A DNA stretch of 64,000 bases from Adenophora triphylla var. japonica (taxonomy: Eukaryota; Streptophyta; Magnoliopsida; Asterales; Campanulaceae). The translations under genes and the position numbers were made by a program. Below, in pieces: positions 32,603 through 46,175 of the stretch. The number at the start of each line of letters is the position of its first letter. Position 1 is the stretch's first letter. A model generated the notes under the pieces. It worked only from the letters and a program-made list of their open reading frames with translations. It did not search any database and was not told where the DNA came from. The DNA lies in NCBI GenBank assembly GCA_022495995.1, contig JAFEMH010001288.1, positions 186,001-250,000 on the forward strand. The letters are read 5' to 3'.

Positions 32603-35600
32603 CTAGAGGAAGACAGGGCCATTATCATCATCGTCATCAAAGCGCATATCCTCTAGAGGCACTCCATCTCCAAAGCTATGTTCTTGATCAAGCCCCATAT
32701 CGAAAAGGAAACCATATTGATCTTCGAATTTTGAGTTTACGTTCATTTCATCAACTGAGGCTTCCTTTGTAATCCCTCCTCCTCCATTGTTGCCGCCTTG
32801 AGATATTTGTAAGAAATTAGGGTTATGTTGTAAGAAGTTGGTAGGGTTTTGGTTCGGGTGGTGGTGGTGGGATGGGCTGAAAGGGACGATTTGTTGGTGG
32901 TGGTGGTGGTGGTGGTGGTAACCGCAAGGCAAAGTTTGGTCAGTGGCTGGAGGAGATGTAGCCAAATTTGGACAAGTGAGACCAGTTGTGTAATTTTCTA
33001 TAGTGTGTTCTGGACTATATTCATTGCTATTCTCCCCTTTGGCTTTGTAAAATACTCTACACAACACCCAGTCTTCCTGTCAATTTAGCAAAAAAATAAA
33101 TAAAAATGAAATAAATGTTAGTACATACTCCCTCTGTCCAAGTAGTTACTTCACAGTTACTGTATTCACGTAAATTAAGGAGTGAGTATTATATTGAAAG
33201 TGTTGTGAGTGTGAAATTAAAATAGGAGAGAGAATGAGTGGAGGGAATAGTAAATTATAATGGTGTTGTGAGTATTAAAATAATGTAGGAGAGAGAATGA
33301 GTGGAGGGAATAGTAAAGATTCCTTTCCATTTTGGGAAAGAAACAAAGTGTGAAGTATGTAATTGGACGCCCAAAATAGAAAGTGTGAAGTATGTAACTG
33401 GACGGAGGGAGTATATCATAAAACAAATTAAACATTAATGATAATATCTGTCCTAATTACTTATAACCGTTAGATCACATGTAATATACAATATGGTGCA
33501 CTAAAGTGGTACAAGTGATCTCGTTTTAAGAAATAGTTTTGTGCCCTAAATGTACCAAGTCTCTGGCATTTCTCACATGATTAATTTGAAATAAAAGTTT
33601 TAAGTAAGAATTAAGAGGGAAAGAGGATATGACACCTTAGGAGGAATATGTGGGTTTTCCAGGCGAAATTCATGCATAATCCAACCAGTTTTAATCCCAT
33701 TTGGAGCTCTGTTCTTGTAGAATACCAAAGTCTTTCTCATCCCTACAATGGCTCGGGTTTTCGGATCAACCACCGTTCGATCCTTTCCGGTTGCTTTCCA
33801 GTATCCAGATATCGTTGCACGATTAGTACGGTATCCGGTTGCATACTTGCGATCCCTAAAGCTGAAGAAGTACCATTCACTCGAATTCAACTTTGCCACA
33901 TCTGGAAAAATAAAAACAAACATAAATATGTTAAACACATGAACAAGTAGAATTAACACTAGGATAATATTTTTCATATATTTTTTTAAATTGTTTTGTC
34001 AACTTAATCTAACATTAGTTGCCGGATACTATCTAAAAATAAATGTCTAATTTTCATTTCTGCGGCGTTCAATGTTTGAGAAAATTAATTTGTAGTGAAA
34101 ATATATAAATATTATGATATACCCTTTTAAACTTTTAGTTTTTCAAATATATGATGAAGAAAATATAGTAAAAAATTATATATGTACATATATATACACC
34201 TAAATTTGCAATATTTTTATAAATAATCATAATTTAGTTTTATTGACCTGATTAAAAGGAATAATTATTTTGAAACCATAATATATAAGTGATCAAGGAT
34301 ATTGTTTGAGTTGGCAGAGAGTAATTAAATTAATAAATGAAATGTTAAGGAAATGATAGCATCCTTTTCAGCTCTGTGTTAGATTCTACAAATATGGAAA
34401 ATATTAGTTAGATAATATCAAACGCAAATGTCCCGAATAATTAATGGGTTTGAATTAGCTATAATTAAGTGATTAAAAATGACTAAAGTTATAATTTTAA
34501 CAACTTTGCATGCATGGCTAAAAGTTAATATTTTTATAATGATTATAAACAACGACAAATCTAATCAGATATTAATTGCTTAAGTGACCAATTAAAAGTG
34601 CCAAAATTACACAAAAGGTTGATTTTTTTATTATAGATTGTTCAATAAGCCTCTAATTCACAAATTTTAGAAGATTAAGGAATCGGAAATCGATCCAAAA
34701 TGAGGTCTCTCCTTCTCATGTCCACTTGAATTCTCCTTAAAAGGCTAAACGCCGACAAATACTGTCTTAATAACGTGTGACCTAATTAAGTACTTTTAAT
34801 TAATTTTATTTATTTATTTTTGAAGCAATTAATTTTTAGGAGTTTTAATCAAAAACTACCTCAAAAAGATATTATTTACAAAAAAAAACACGTAAGATGT
34901 GATATTACAAAAAACATTTTTTTATAAAAAAAAAAATTGCCTTATCAGTTAAAACAACTGATAATTGAATATATCCGTTTTTTAAAGAGTATTTTGTGCT
35001 TGATTTTTTGGTTAAAAAATTGATAAATATACTCCCTCCGTCCCAATAAGACCTTCCACTTTTTTAAAAATCACGCAAATTAAGGAAAGGGGAGGGAAGT
35101 AAAGATGTTGTGAGTGTAATTCGAAAATAGGAGAGAGAATGAGTGGAGGAAATAGTAAATTATAATAGTGTTGTGAGTATTAAAATAATGAGGAGAGAGA
35201 ATGAGTGGAGGAAATAGTAAAGATTCCTTTGCCAAAAAAGGAAAGTGGAAGCTATTAGCGGGACACCCAAAATGGCAAAAAGGGAAGCTCTTATTGGGAC
35301 GGAGGGAGTATTTATCAGTTGTTTATAACTGATATATTCAATTATCAGTTTTTAAAAAGTATTTTGTGTTTGATTTTTTGATTAAAACAACTGATAAATG
35401 CATTTATCAGTTGTTTGACAGATAAATGAAAAAAATAGATTTTTTTTAAATAAAAATAGTTTTTGTAATATTTAAAGAGTTTTTTGTAATATCCAACTTG
35501 TGTGATTTTTTTTTATAATATTCATTTTTCAAAAGTAATTTTTGATAAATGCCCCTAATTTTATTTTCCTACAAAAAAAGCATGCTTCTTGTAGTGCAGA

Positions 35601-36872
35601 AGAAGATATATAATAAAAAAATTGATCTCGTAACTACTAAAGCAAAGCAAAGTAACTTTATGAATAAAGCAAAGATAACCATAGATTAACTTCCAAAGCA
35701 CAGTAAGGTGTCAATTCATAAAAAAAAATTAGAGAGAGAGAGAGAGAGAGACTTGCCAAGAAAGCATACCATCACAAAGACTTCTTGAAGACTACAGTTG
35801 GTTATATAATGCACATATGGAAAATTAATCACTTGCAAACAATTCAATTACGAGTATAAAACACTATATTATGCATTAATATGATCATCAATTAGACTCA
35901 TATTTCAAAACGAAAGCGATACAACTTTCTTTCTTGCATATATTTGACCATACTTCATGTATCAGATACTTATACATGTACATTAACTATAATCACGTAC
36001 GCATTATTAGTTTTGGTCGAACATATAGAAGAGAATCCGATCGCTATATGATGTTCCCTCTTTATTGAATTTCTATCGATTTCTAGGAAAATAAAGAAAG
36101 ATTAAATTATTATTATTTTATTTAGAGTTAATCCTTTTTTTTTTTTTTTGGAAAGGAAGTTAATCCTGATTTTAGAAAGGTGTTTGTTGCCAGAATATAT
36201 TATTATTTAGCAGAACTGGATTCATATGAACTGTTAATTTCCTTCAAATTCAAACATATATAATTTCATTCACATGGTACTAATTTTTATCATATTTAAA
36301 TAGGGTTTCTTTCTTTTTCAATAAAACATTCTCTAATCTTGCTTAGATTTCCATGTCTATACTATGAAAAATATGTTTATAACATTAATTCTGTCATTGC
36401 TTTAAGAAATATATATATACTTTTCTTAGACCATTTCCTACTTTAGAAGATACTTCCTGAACCTCTCTTCACACTTTCAGCAATACATAAATTAAGGTAA
36501 AAGTGGGCAATTAAAAAAAATAAAACAATAATGAAAAACATTTTTGGAAGATGACAGATCCTCTCCCAACCCCACACCACACCTTGGCCTGGCCTCTAAT
36601 CTTGTAGCGATCGAAAAATCCATTTTGGGGCATATTATATTTTGTCTTCAACGAAGTTGTTATGTAACATCATATCATCATGTCTGTGCTAAACAAGAAC
36701 CTAGCCAAAGCACCGTCTCAGGAACTAAAAAGTTGCCTTCAATGGCATCACAAAACTTGAATTAAAAAAACAGATGATATATCAAGATAGAGTTTAGGTT
36801 AGTTTAACAAACTATTCATAATTAACCATCTTGGTCTTTTTCTTGAGTGTGTGCAAGTATCTGTGCGTGTGT

Positions 36873-36924
<52 letters not shown>

Positions 36925-37116
36925 AGATTAATTAGGACTGATAATATTGAAAGATATACTAAGAACGGTTATGCTAGCATATACTTATGTGATATAATAC
37001 TCAAAATCATCTTTTTATCAGAAAAAGAACGTTTGCCTCGTGATAATTAACCTGATCCAATGGCCTATACAAAATTTATACATAATGTTCTTGATTTATG
37101 AACGTACGCATCGCAT

Positions 37117-37162
<46 letters not shown>

Positions 37163-37403
37163 TGAAGGATAAGAAGATGCTGGAGAATAAAGTGATTGAG
37201 TAAAGAAAAGAGGAATATGGAGATGACAACGTACCAGGGAGCTGCCATGGCTCACAAGTATGAAGGTCAATCTCAACCAGAGTACCCTTTAGAACATCTT
37301 CATTGGAAATCTTTTTGTAAAGATAATGGCAGACCAATTCTTCATCACTAGGGTAGAATCTAAACCCTGGTGGCAAACTCGCTCCTATATCTCTCAACCC
37401 CAT
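32603..37403 (-). CDS. NAC-domain transcription factor, three exons, about 302 residues
   Basis: The exons on the minus strand are 37403-37235, 33901-33636 and 33076-32603, with GT-AG introns of 3333 and 559 bp; coding lengths 169, 266 and 474 nt join in frame. The start gives [23 protein letters not shown] subdomains in order: A ([16 protein letters not shown], 13-28), B (about 35-56), C ([20 protein letters not shown], about 64-83, with [11 protein letters not shown]), D ([20 protein letters not shown] and WIMHEFRL), E ([11 protein letters not shown], 146-156). These fold into the dimerising DNA-binding domain that acts in the nucleus. The C-terminal half is less conserved, with a run of seven His, Asn-rich stretches and an acidic end ([13 protein letters not shown]), as in activation regions. 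The N-terminus resembles proteins annotated as NAC21/22-like; the subgroup is not certain. No stop or frameshift was seen, so it looks functional. Confidence 0.93.
33128..33411. mobile_element. Stowaway MITE in NAC intron 2, 284 bp
   Basis: The ends are ctccctctgtccaagtag-like and aactggacggagggag, with TA flanks. It makes up half of the 559-bp intron 2. Its interior is close to 15223-15507 (tagtaaattataatggtgtt versus tagtaaattataatagtgtt). Confidence 0.9.
34839..35555. mobile_element. MULE-like MITE in NAC intron 1, holding a Stowaway
   Basis: The left terminus ggagttttaatcaaaaacta, continuing cctcaaaaagatattat, matches the inward-read right terminus ggggcatttatcaaaaatta, continuing cttttgaaaaatgaatattat. 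The 9-bp flanks taattttta and taattttat agree at seven positions. Internal copies of aaaacaactgataa and ttatcagttgtt occur. Confidence 0.55.
35032..35308. mobile_element. Stowaway MITE, 277 bp
   Basis: The ends ctccctccgtcccaataaga and cttattgggacggagggag are an almost exact inverse, with TA flanks (35030-35031, 35309-35310). It is inserted in the MULE-like MITE of NAC intron 1. Confidence 0.92.
36873..36927. repeat. (ga)n microsatellite in NAC intron 1
   Basis: An almost pure gagaga run of about 45 bp; smaller relatives lie at 35732-35752. Confidence 0.9.
37116..37161. repeat. (ga)n microsatellite just inside NAC intron 1
   Basis: gaga runs interrupted by one aaagaga. They lie about 75 bp downstream of the exon 1 donor; on the gene's strand this is a CT tract. 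Confidence 0.9.
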
Positions 37404-37670
37404 TGATAATATAATCTCTCTCTCGCACTTAATATACTTAACTATTTAATTTCAGAGACACAACAATATTCTTGAAACTAATAATGATGATATGAAGCTT
37501 AATTTGAAAAAAAAAAAAAAAAACTTTATGCATGGCTAGCTTTCTGTTGTTTCATTTGTACTAGGTGCATAATTAATATATAAAAGAAAGGTAAGCTATC
37601 TATATATATACATGACACATATATACATATAGGGGGGGGGGGAGAGAGAGAGAGAGAGAGAGAGAGTTTA
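37404..37670 (-). promoter_or_regulatory. Putative NAC promoter and 5' leader
   Basis: Upstream of the ATG the gene strand has CT repeats, a T run (complement of 37508-37525) and a TATA-like cttttatatattaa at about 37586-37573, some 170 nt before the ATG. Further up is a (ct)n/c-run block (37634-37668). Plant promoters often look like this, but no start site can be proved. Confidence 0.35.
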
Positions 37671-37989
37671 TGCTTGTGCGTAATCTGTTAGTTATTGTTA
37701 TTTTGTGATGAACTTTAAAAAGAAAAACCAAAGTCACAAGAAATCTTTTTGAAGGGGGAAATAAGGGGGTGGAGGTTTGTTACATTTTTTCCCTTACTTT
37801 ATTATTTCATTTGAGTATAAACTAAATCCAAATGATATATTAGAAGAAACCCTCCAAAATTCTGCTTTTATTATTTTATATAGATTTTGTTTTATAGGAT
37901 CAACTATATTATATATTTCTCTAGTATTTATGACGTTTTTGGGGATGTGGGTTGTACTAACAAAAAACCAAGCACAAATAGACAATTAG

Positions 37990-38527
37990 TGATGTAAAAC
38001 GCAACGGGAAAAGATAAGTAAAAATGGCCTAAATCAATTCTTCTGCAAGGAATCGCAATTTCTTAAACAATAATCTTTTAAAAGATTATTCTACAAGCAA
38101 AATTAATGACTTAGATAAACACACAAAGTGTAGGATTTGCAAACTAGAAAAGAAGTTAATTGATAAAAGGTCTCCTATTACAAAATTCCTAGCAATCTAT
38201 TTATACTCGTAAATTCTAATAAATAAAGAAAAAGAAATAAAGAAAACCTAATCAATAAAGGAAAAGAAATAAAACCCTAATGACTTATTTAAAACCCTAT
38301 TAACTAAAATACCCCTCATCTGAAAATACTAAAATAAATAATAACGATAATAATACGAGGCGAATTCAAAATAAAACAAACTAATAATAATAAAACCAAA
38401 ACAAGATTTTCTGAAGCTTCACTTTCTGAAGCTTCACGTTCTAGTCTTGAGGCGGCCGCTTGGACCTCAGCGAAGTTGGCGCCTCACTGGCAATAACTTC
38501 ATTGCCGCCAATCCATGTGCTATATCA
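37990..38527 (-). repeat. 3' LTR of the outer Gypsy
   Basis: 538 bp, matching 50971-51524. It ends with a GC-rich part (gaggcggccgcttgg, ggcgcctcactggcaataac). Confidence 0.88.
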
Positions 38528-38692
38528 TACTCCCTTTATTTAAAAGAACTCGTCCCCGAGTTCACATTTGAGGTCTAAAAAGTTTCATCCCACTTAAAAA
38601 GATACATTGAATAAATCAAAGTTTTTCGTGCCATTTGATGTAGGATAATTTCTTTCGGATACAAAATTATTATGCCTTCTTAAATTTCATAC

Positions 38693-41164
38693 TGTAACGA
38701 CTCCAAAATTCATACATAATAATAATACTTAATTTGATAATAAAATAACCTCCAACGGCTACTAAAATCATAATTCAAAATACTAACCACTATTTGAAAT
38801 AACTTAAATGCTGAAAACGGTAACAATCTCTACGGCTAGTACAATCCACTAGCTCAATAAAAATACTTAATGTTCTAAAATAATTGTTTGAACTCCAAAA
38901 GCTGCTAATCCATCAAACACGCAGCCAATCCACTCCAATCATTTATTGTCTGGGAGGGGAAAGAATATGAAAGGGTGAGCGAACAAAGCTCAGTAAGTTC
39001 ATATGGGGTCTCTTCGGTTTCTAAGAAGAGACGACCGAAACGAACGGAGTTTAACAACATATCAATGAAAGGATAACATGTACAATAAAAAGTTTAGGTA
39101 CTGAGAATGTCAATGAAAGATATTTATTTCAAATAACAAGTAGTGGCACTTTTACAATTAACAGATAGAGATTTTTATACACATTCGTCCGTCAATTCCA
39201 AGTACTTGTGCACCTTTCATCTAGGCGACTTCGATTCACCTTTTCAGGCAATCGTTGAATAAGGTTCTCTTACGCTATAATCAGAGCGCCCCCTTATTCT
39301 GATGCATCATGATAATCATATACAGTACGGTCATTTCAATCTGTTTAGACCAATTCATTCTACTTTGTCAAAGTCTTCTTTCGAGACTAGACTGGCTAGG
39401 TACATTCAAAGCCATAATTTTTATACTTACTAAGTACATTCAAAGCAAGTTCATACTTGTTAGGTACATTCAAAACAAGTTCATAATAGCTATATACAAT
39501 TATAGTAGTTCCATATTAGCTATGTACATTCATAGCAAGTTCCATACATAGTATTCATAGGTACAAGAATACATTAATCAAATCCAACTACATGGATACA
39601 CATTGAACAACACATTATCATTGGTAGGATATTCCAAAAAACGTTCATAACGAAGGAATACAAATGAACAATTACCGGCCACTTGGTAGTATACAAATCA
39701 TCAAATAGGGAATCATATAACGAAGAAAAGATACATTCAATTACTTAAAGAACGTAATTCCTTACCTTACGCTTGCGTTTCCTTGCAAAGATTTCCAGCA
39801 CAAATCTACAATCATGCAAATAACATTTCTTAGGGTAAAAGTAATTCCTATTTACTTTAATTACCCAACTCAACATTCTTTAATCTTTCTTGTTAACCTA
39901 TAAGTTAATCTTCCTTAACTCCTTCTTAGCTTAACTAATTCCCCATAGGTGTTACCAATTTACCCCTAGGATTTTCTATTCCTCAACCTTATTTAATTTC
40001 CTTTTATGACTTGTCTCATTTTAAGTGCACTATTCACAGCACACACCCAAGCACTATTCACAGCGCAAGAAACTACTATTCACAGCTTAAGAAAACAGTA
40101 TTCTCAGCACATAAACCCACACCCAACACTCTACAAGCACCAGCTCATGACTGACTACACACACATACACGCACTCACACTCACACTGCTACCCATACAG
40201 CAGTGTACACAAACCCACACACTCTCAGTAACACACTCTGCACACACGTAACACACACACACACAACAGAACACACACTGCACACACCAGAACACACGCA
40301 CACAGCTCACAACAGACACACCCACCCACCAGAACACACGCACACACGCACACAACCCCACCACAGACACACGCAAACACATCACAGACACATACACACA
40401 TCAGAACACATGCATACACGCACACAGACTCATAACAGACACACGCACACACACAGCAGACACACGCACACACACTAAAACATTTATTAAACCCTAGTTT
40501 CATTATTCCTTAGCATGAAAACCCTAGGTCATACCCAAGATTAAATAACATGTTTCCAACCCTTAACCTCCATTAGGTTTTCATCAAGCTCAAACAATAA
40601 ACATATTTAGATTAAATCCCCAGCAAAATCAAAAATATTATTTATTCAAACCCTAATAAGTCCCAAGATGATCTAGGGTTTTAAGGTCTTTAGAATCATG
40701 TAAAAAGAGTTTAAATCTTTACCTTAATGTTGAAAATTCCCAAGCAATGAAGAAACTTTCTTCTTCTTCCTCTCCTCCAGCCGCTCCTTCCTTTTTCAAG
40801 GCAGTTCTCTTAGGCCGCCTCCCTCTCTCTCACGGAAACTCTCTCTTAGGCCGCCTCCCTCTCTCTCAATTGCTTACTCACGGCTGAATAGAAAAGGGTT
40901 GCTAGGGTTTTTAAAATAAAGGGTATTCATATATATATATAGGTAGGTTTTTCTAATCCTTTGCTAATTGGGTTTTCCAAGCCCTAAAGGATTCTCTAAG
41001 CCCGATTCAAATAAGTCCACACTCCTAATCTAACTAGTATTAGGAAAAGTAATTAATAAAGGAAGAGGAAATCAATTTAATAAAAGGAGTATTAATTTAT
41101 TTAAGGGAGGTAAAGTAATTAAATAAAGGAAATAAAATAAATAATAAAAAAACGGGTTATGACA
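38693..41164 (-). repeat. 3' LTR of the chromovirus
   Basis: 2472 bp. It keeps a segment (about 39956-40100, with copies of cactattcacagc) that is missing from the other LTR. It includes a CA-rich tract (40140-40480) and duplicated agttcataatagctat/gtacattcaaa words. Confidence 0.9.
40140..40480. repeat. CA-rich simple repeat within the LTR
   Basis: acacacac and cagacacacgcacacac-type words. It yields long spurious reading frames on both strands. The counterpart in the other LTR is about 48136-48415. Confidence 0.9.
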
Positions 41165-41208
41165 TTCTTACCCCCTTAAAAGGGTTTGGTCCTCCAAACC
41201 AACCGCAC

Positions 41209-44200
41209 TCAATCGGAAAATAGGGTGGGATACAATTCTCGCATCTCGCTCTCGAGCTCCCATGTAGCTTCTCTTTCCGTATGGTTGCTCCATTGCACTT
41301 TCACATAAGGAATTATTCTTTTCCTCAATACTTGATCTTTCCGGTCCACGATCTTTACCGGTTGCTCGTCGTAACTCAAATCAGCACGAAATCTCATCTG
41401 CTTGTACTCGATCACATGACTCGGATCGGAGATGTACTTCCTCAGCATCGAGACATGAAATACATTATGCACTCCAGCAAGTACAGGTGGTAAGGCCAAC
41501 TTACTCGCTCCAAAATCTCGAACGGTCCCACGTACCTCGGGCTTAACTTCCCGCGAATACCAAATCTCATTACTCCCTTCGTCGGCAAAATCTTCAAGAA
41601 TACACGATCTCCCAACTGGAACTCCAAATCTCGTCGTCGACGGTCTGCATACGACTTTTGTCTACTCTGAGCGGTCAATAGCCATTTTCTTATCTGTTGC
41701 ACTTTATCTGCGGTCACTTGCACAATTTCTGGTCCTGTCAGCTTTCTTTCACCAACTTCATCCCAACAAGCAGGTGATCTACATTTCCTTCCATACAAGG
41801 CTTCATACGGTGCCATACCAATGCTAGCATGATAGCTGTTGTTGTAAGCGAATTCTACCAACGGCAAGTGCTCATTCCAAGTCCCTTGCCAGTCCAGTGA
41901 CGTAGCCCTTAGCATATCCTCAAGCGTCTGAATCGTCCTTTCTGACTGTCCGTCTGTCTGTGGGTGAAAAGCTGTACTCATTGTCAATTCGGTACCCAAA
42001 TCTTGCTGTAGACTCTTCCAAAACTTTGATGTAAACCTTGCATCCCGATCGGACACTATTGATACTGGTATTCCATGCAATCTCACTATCTCATTCACAT
42101 ATAATTTAGCCAACTTTTCCAATGAATCTGTCACCTTAATTGCCAAGAAATGGGCCGACTTCGTCAGTCTGTCCACTATAACTCAAACCGTGTTATGGCC
42201 CTTCAACGTCTTCGGTAATCCAACCACTAGGTCCATTGCTATATTCCCCCATTTCCATTCTGGTATCGGTAAAGGGCTGTAATAATCCTGCTGGCTTCTG
42301 GTGCTCTGCTTTCACTTGTTGGCATACTAAGCATCTAGATACAAATTCCGCCACATCTCTCTTCATGTTATTCCACCAAAATGATTCTCTTGAATTTCTA
42401 TACATCTTTGTATTCCCGGGATGAACAGAAAATTTCGAACAGTGCGCCTCTTGTAAGATCTCTCTCTTTATGTCTCTGTTGTCTGGCACCCAAATCCTCG
42501 ACTGATACCTTAGAATTCCATCGGTCCCCATATGCAAGTCTGTTGCCTTTCCCTTGGCTATACTCTCTTGCATCTTCACTGCCTTTTCGTCAATTTCTTG
42601 GGCTTCCTTAATTCTGTTCAAAAGTGTCGGCTAAACACTAAGCTGAGCCAAATACCCTTTAACTCGCACTTCTAAGTTTGAAACCTCGATATTATTCCAC
42701 GCACTTACCCCCTTAGAAATCAACGCCGCTAAAGTTCCTCGATTCTTCCTACTCAATGCGTCGGCTACCTTATTGGCCTTCACTGGGTGATACAGAATGG
42801 TACAATCATAATCCTTAAGTAGTTCTAACCATCTCCTTTGCCTCATATTAAGTTCCTTTTGGGTAAAAATTTACTTAAGACTCTTATGATCAATGTAAAT
42901 CTGGCATGTTACCCCATATAAATAATGTCTCCAAATCTTCAAGGCAAACACTACAGCTGCTAGCTCCAAATCATGGGTCGGGTAATTTCTCTCGTGGTTC
43001 TTCAATTGCCTTGACGCATAAGCTATCACCTTATCGTTCTGCATCAACACACATCCCAGTCCTTTCAACGACGCGTCACTATATATCACAAATCCGTCCG
43101 ATCCCGATGGAACTGTAAGAATAGGTGCGGATACTAACCGACTCTTCAGTTCTTGAAAATTCTTTTCACATTCCTCGGACCAAATGAACTTGGCTCCTTT
43201 CTATGTCAATCTAGTCAACGATCCCGATAACTTTGAAAATCCTTCGACAAATCTCCTGTAGTATCCTGCTAGCCCCAAGAAACTTCTTATTTCACTAACA
43301 GTTGTTGGTCTCTCCCAATCCATTATAGCTTCTATTTTTGCTGGATCAACTTCAATTCCTTCCTTAGACACTACATGCCCCAAGAATGCCACTTTCTCAA
43401 GCCAAAACTCGCACTTCTTGAATTTAGCGTACAACCTCTGGTCCCTCAAAATCTGTAGAACTAACCTCAAATGTTCCTCATGTTCCTCCTTAGTCTTTGA
43501 ATAAACCAAAATGTCATCTATGAATACAATCACACATTTATCCAAAAACTCCTGGAAGATCCTATTCATTAACTCCATGAATGTTGCTGGTGCATTCGTC
43601 AACCCAAACGGCATAACCAAAAACTCGTAATGGCCGTACCTTGTCCTAAAGGCCGTCTTTGCCACATCCTCTTTCTTCACTCTCAGTTGATGGTATCCCG
43701 ATCTCAAGTCTATCTTCGAGAAATAACACGCTCCCCGAAGTTGGTCAAACAAATCGTCAATCCTTGGTAACGGATATTGGTTCCTAACTGTCACTCGGTT
43801 CAACTCCCGATAATCGATACACATTCTCATTGACCCATCCTTTTTCTTCACAAATAACATTGGTGCTCCCCAAGGTGACACACTTGGTCTAATAAGCCCA
43901 TTATCCAATAATTCTTGTAGTTGTTCCTTCAATTCCTTAAGTTCATTTAGCGCCATCCGGTACGGTGCCTTCGATATCGGAGTAGTTTCTGGCACTAAAT
44001 ATATGGAAAATTCCACCTCCCTTTTCGGTGGTAATCCAGGCAAATCCTCTGGGAACACATCCTTAAAGTCCTTTACTATTGACAAGGAATCTATGCTCAC
44101 TTCTTTCCCATCCGTCTCGCCTATGTAAGCCAAGAATCCCTCGCACCCTTTCCGTAGCTTCTTCCGAGCCTTCATCACTGATTTAAGACCCGATCGACTT

Positions 44201-45804
44201 CTCGGCTTCGATCCTTGAAAATAAAACTCCTCTCCAGAAGGTAACCCAAAATGTACCTCCTTTTTAAAGCAATCTACTTTTGCATGATACGCAGATAGCC
44301 AATCCATTCCCAAAATGATATCAAATTCATTCATTTCTAATTCTATTAGATCAACCTCGAGTTCTCTACCACTTATGTTCAAAGGGCAATTCTTATACAC
44401 AGATGATATAGGGATTGACTTATTAGTCAGGGTATCTATCACCAAAGGTATTTCTAATGCCTCAGGTTTCAATTTCAAGCGTTTTGCAAAACGGATACTA
44501 ATGACAGAATGGGTAGCGACCGTATCAATCAATGCATACACACTATGAGTAAGGAGATGAAGAGTACCTGCCACGACGTCATTAGTGGCCCTCGCATCTC
44601 TGGCTGTCATGGTAAAAACGCGGCCACGACCTCCTACATTTCCCTTGTTGTCGCCTCCAGCCCCTGGAGTAGCAGCGTCCTTTTGAGCTTCCGGGCATTT
44701 CCATTTAGGATGTCCTGTCTTATTGCAGATGTAACATTTCCGGTCCTTATACCAACAGTCCTCGGTCTTGTGACCTCCCCTCTCACACAACATGCACTTT
44801 TCTTCTAGTTCTCTTCCTCGAGTGACGCCTCGCTTCACGTCTCGGCGGTTACCGTAGTTCTTGTTCGGGAAATTGTTATCCGCTACGCCTTTCCCACGGT
44901 CCTCATCTGTAGCCTTCCTCTTATTACCGGTCATGTCCCGGTTCCACTTCCCTGTGAATCCCTTTGACTCGGTTGTTTCCTTTTCAGTGGACTTTCTCTT
45001 TTCGTCCTTCTTATTGCGGTAGTTGTCTGACTCCTTTTCCACTATTTTGGCTCGGTCCAATACTTGTCCATAAGTCGGTAACAGTAGAGGGGTGATCCTG
45101 TATCTGATCCTGTCACTGAGGCCCGCCTCGAATTTCCTCGCTTTCTGTTCTTCGTTCTCGAAGAATGCTGGAGCAAACTCCAACAATTCGGTGAACTTGG
45201 CACAATACTCGTCCACGGTTTTGCCCCCTTGTTCCAGGGTCAGGAACTCAGCTACTTTTGCATTTCTTACACTTGTTGGATAATACTTATCGTTGAAGGC
45301 GGTCTTGAACATGTCCCACGTGTAGTTACCGGCTCCACGTGCAGTCGCTGCTCTGCGTTCGGCTTCCCACCAAGTCTGCGCACTACCTTTCAATACAAAA
45401 GTTGCGAACATCACTTTCTGCTCTGTGGTGCAAGTAATAGTCTCAAAGATCTTTTCCATGTTTTTAATCCAGTCCGCTGGTTTCTCCTTCGGATCTCCGG
45501 AAAACGAGTCAGGTTTTTTCCTCTGAAACTGTTCCAGAGGGTCCCTAAGCGGTACGTGCTGAGGTGGCGGCTGCTGCTGCGCCAACCCCTGCACAACTTG
45601 ACCAATTCCGGTCACTGCCAGAGTCAGAGTCTGTAACAGATTTGCCATGTCAGGGTCTATCTGTCCATGGTTGCCATTTCCACTCCTGGTGTTCCTCGAC
45701 ATCTGAGGACGATACATAACATTCTCATCATTATACGAATATAAGGCGCTTTCACTCACGCCAATACTAGCAATATTCACGCTAAATACTTTGTACATAT
45801 ACAT
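41209..45804 (-). pseudogene. Gypsy Gag-Pol polyprotein with a few stops and frameshifts
   Basis: A long frame, 45804-43201, covers Gag ([20 protein letters not shown], about 45530), two CCHC knuckles ([28 protein letters not shown], about 44790-44690), protease ([14 protein letters not shown], about 44525; the usual DSG triad reads DTV) and reverse transcriptase with [10 protein letters not shown] (about 43520). A stop at 43203 interrupts it. RNase H ([16 protein letters not shown], 43089 on) follows, with another stop near 42870. Integrase has CLVCQQVKAEHQKP (about 42320) and the core with [14 protein letters not shown] and [11 protein letters not shown] (about 42070-41930). The tail LRKRIIPYVKVQWSNHTERE plus ATWELE (about 41330-41250) is chromodomain-like. 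The likely real start is one of the later Mets ([10 protein letters not shown]). The few lesions imply moderate age. Confidence 0.9.
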
Positions 45805-46175
45805 GTATATAATTCAAATACATATTAACACATTCAATCATAGGTCATTTCATTAGACCACCAATCGTTTCACTAGATTGGTAATTACATTCATAGGTCG
45901 TTTCACTTGACCCAAAATTAATCACACTTGGTTGTTCATTCAGCCAGTTAACATATACTTTTGGTTAATTCACTAGACCAATCTTTCATGTTCCAATTTA
46001 ATTCACATAAGTAACATTTAGGAACACAATCACGCAAATATAAATTAATTGCAACTAAACTTTATTTCATAACTAGAATGAAAATCCAATAAAACATCCA
46101 AAACCAAAAATCCTTGCTACTATAAAAAAATTCAGTGCTAACTACTAATTTCTAGCCCTTGAGAAAACGAAAATC

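Larger units (their letters stand above)
33902..37234 (-). other. NAC intron 1 (3.3 kb)
   Basis: GT at 37234-37233, AG at 33903-33902. It is AT-rich, contains a MULE-like MITE with an inserted Stowaway and several (ga)n runs, and has no coding segment that I recognise. Confidence 0.85.

Noticed and set aside
33648..33950. Plus-strand frames opposite NAC exon 2
   Set aside because: Antisense shadow of the conserved NAC domain.
36847..37050. Frame with (RE)n repeat
   Set aside because: Translation of a (ga)n microsatellite in NAC intron 1.
40006..40503. Reading frames rich in His/Thr or Cys/Val in the LTR
   Set aside because: Translation of a CA-rich simple repeat, mirrored on both strands; also present at 48082-48426.
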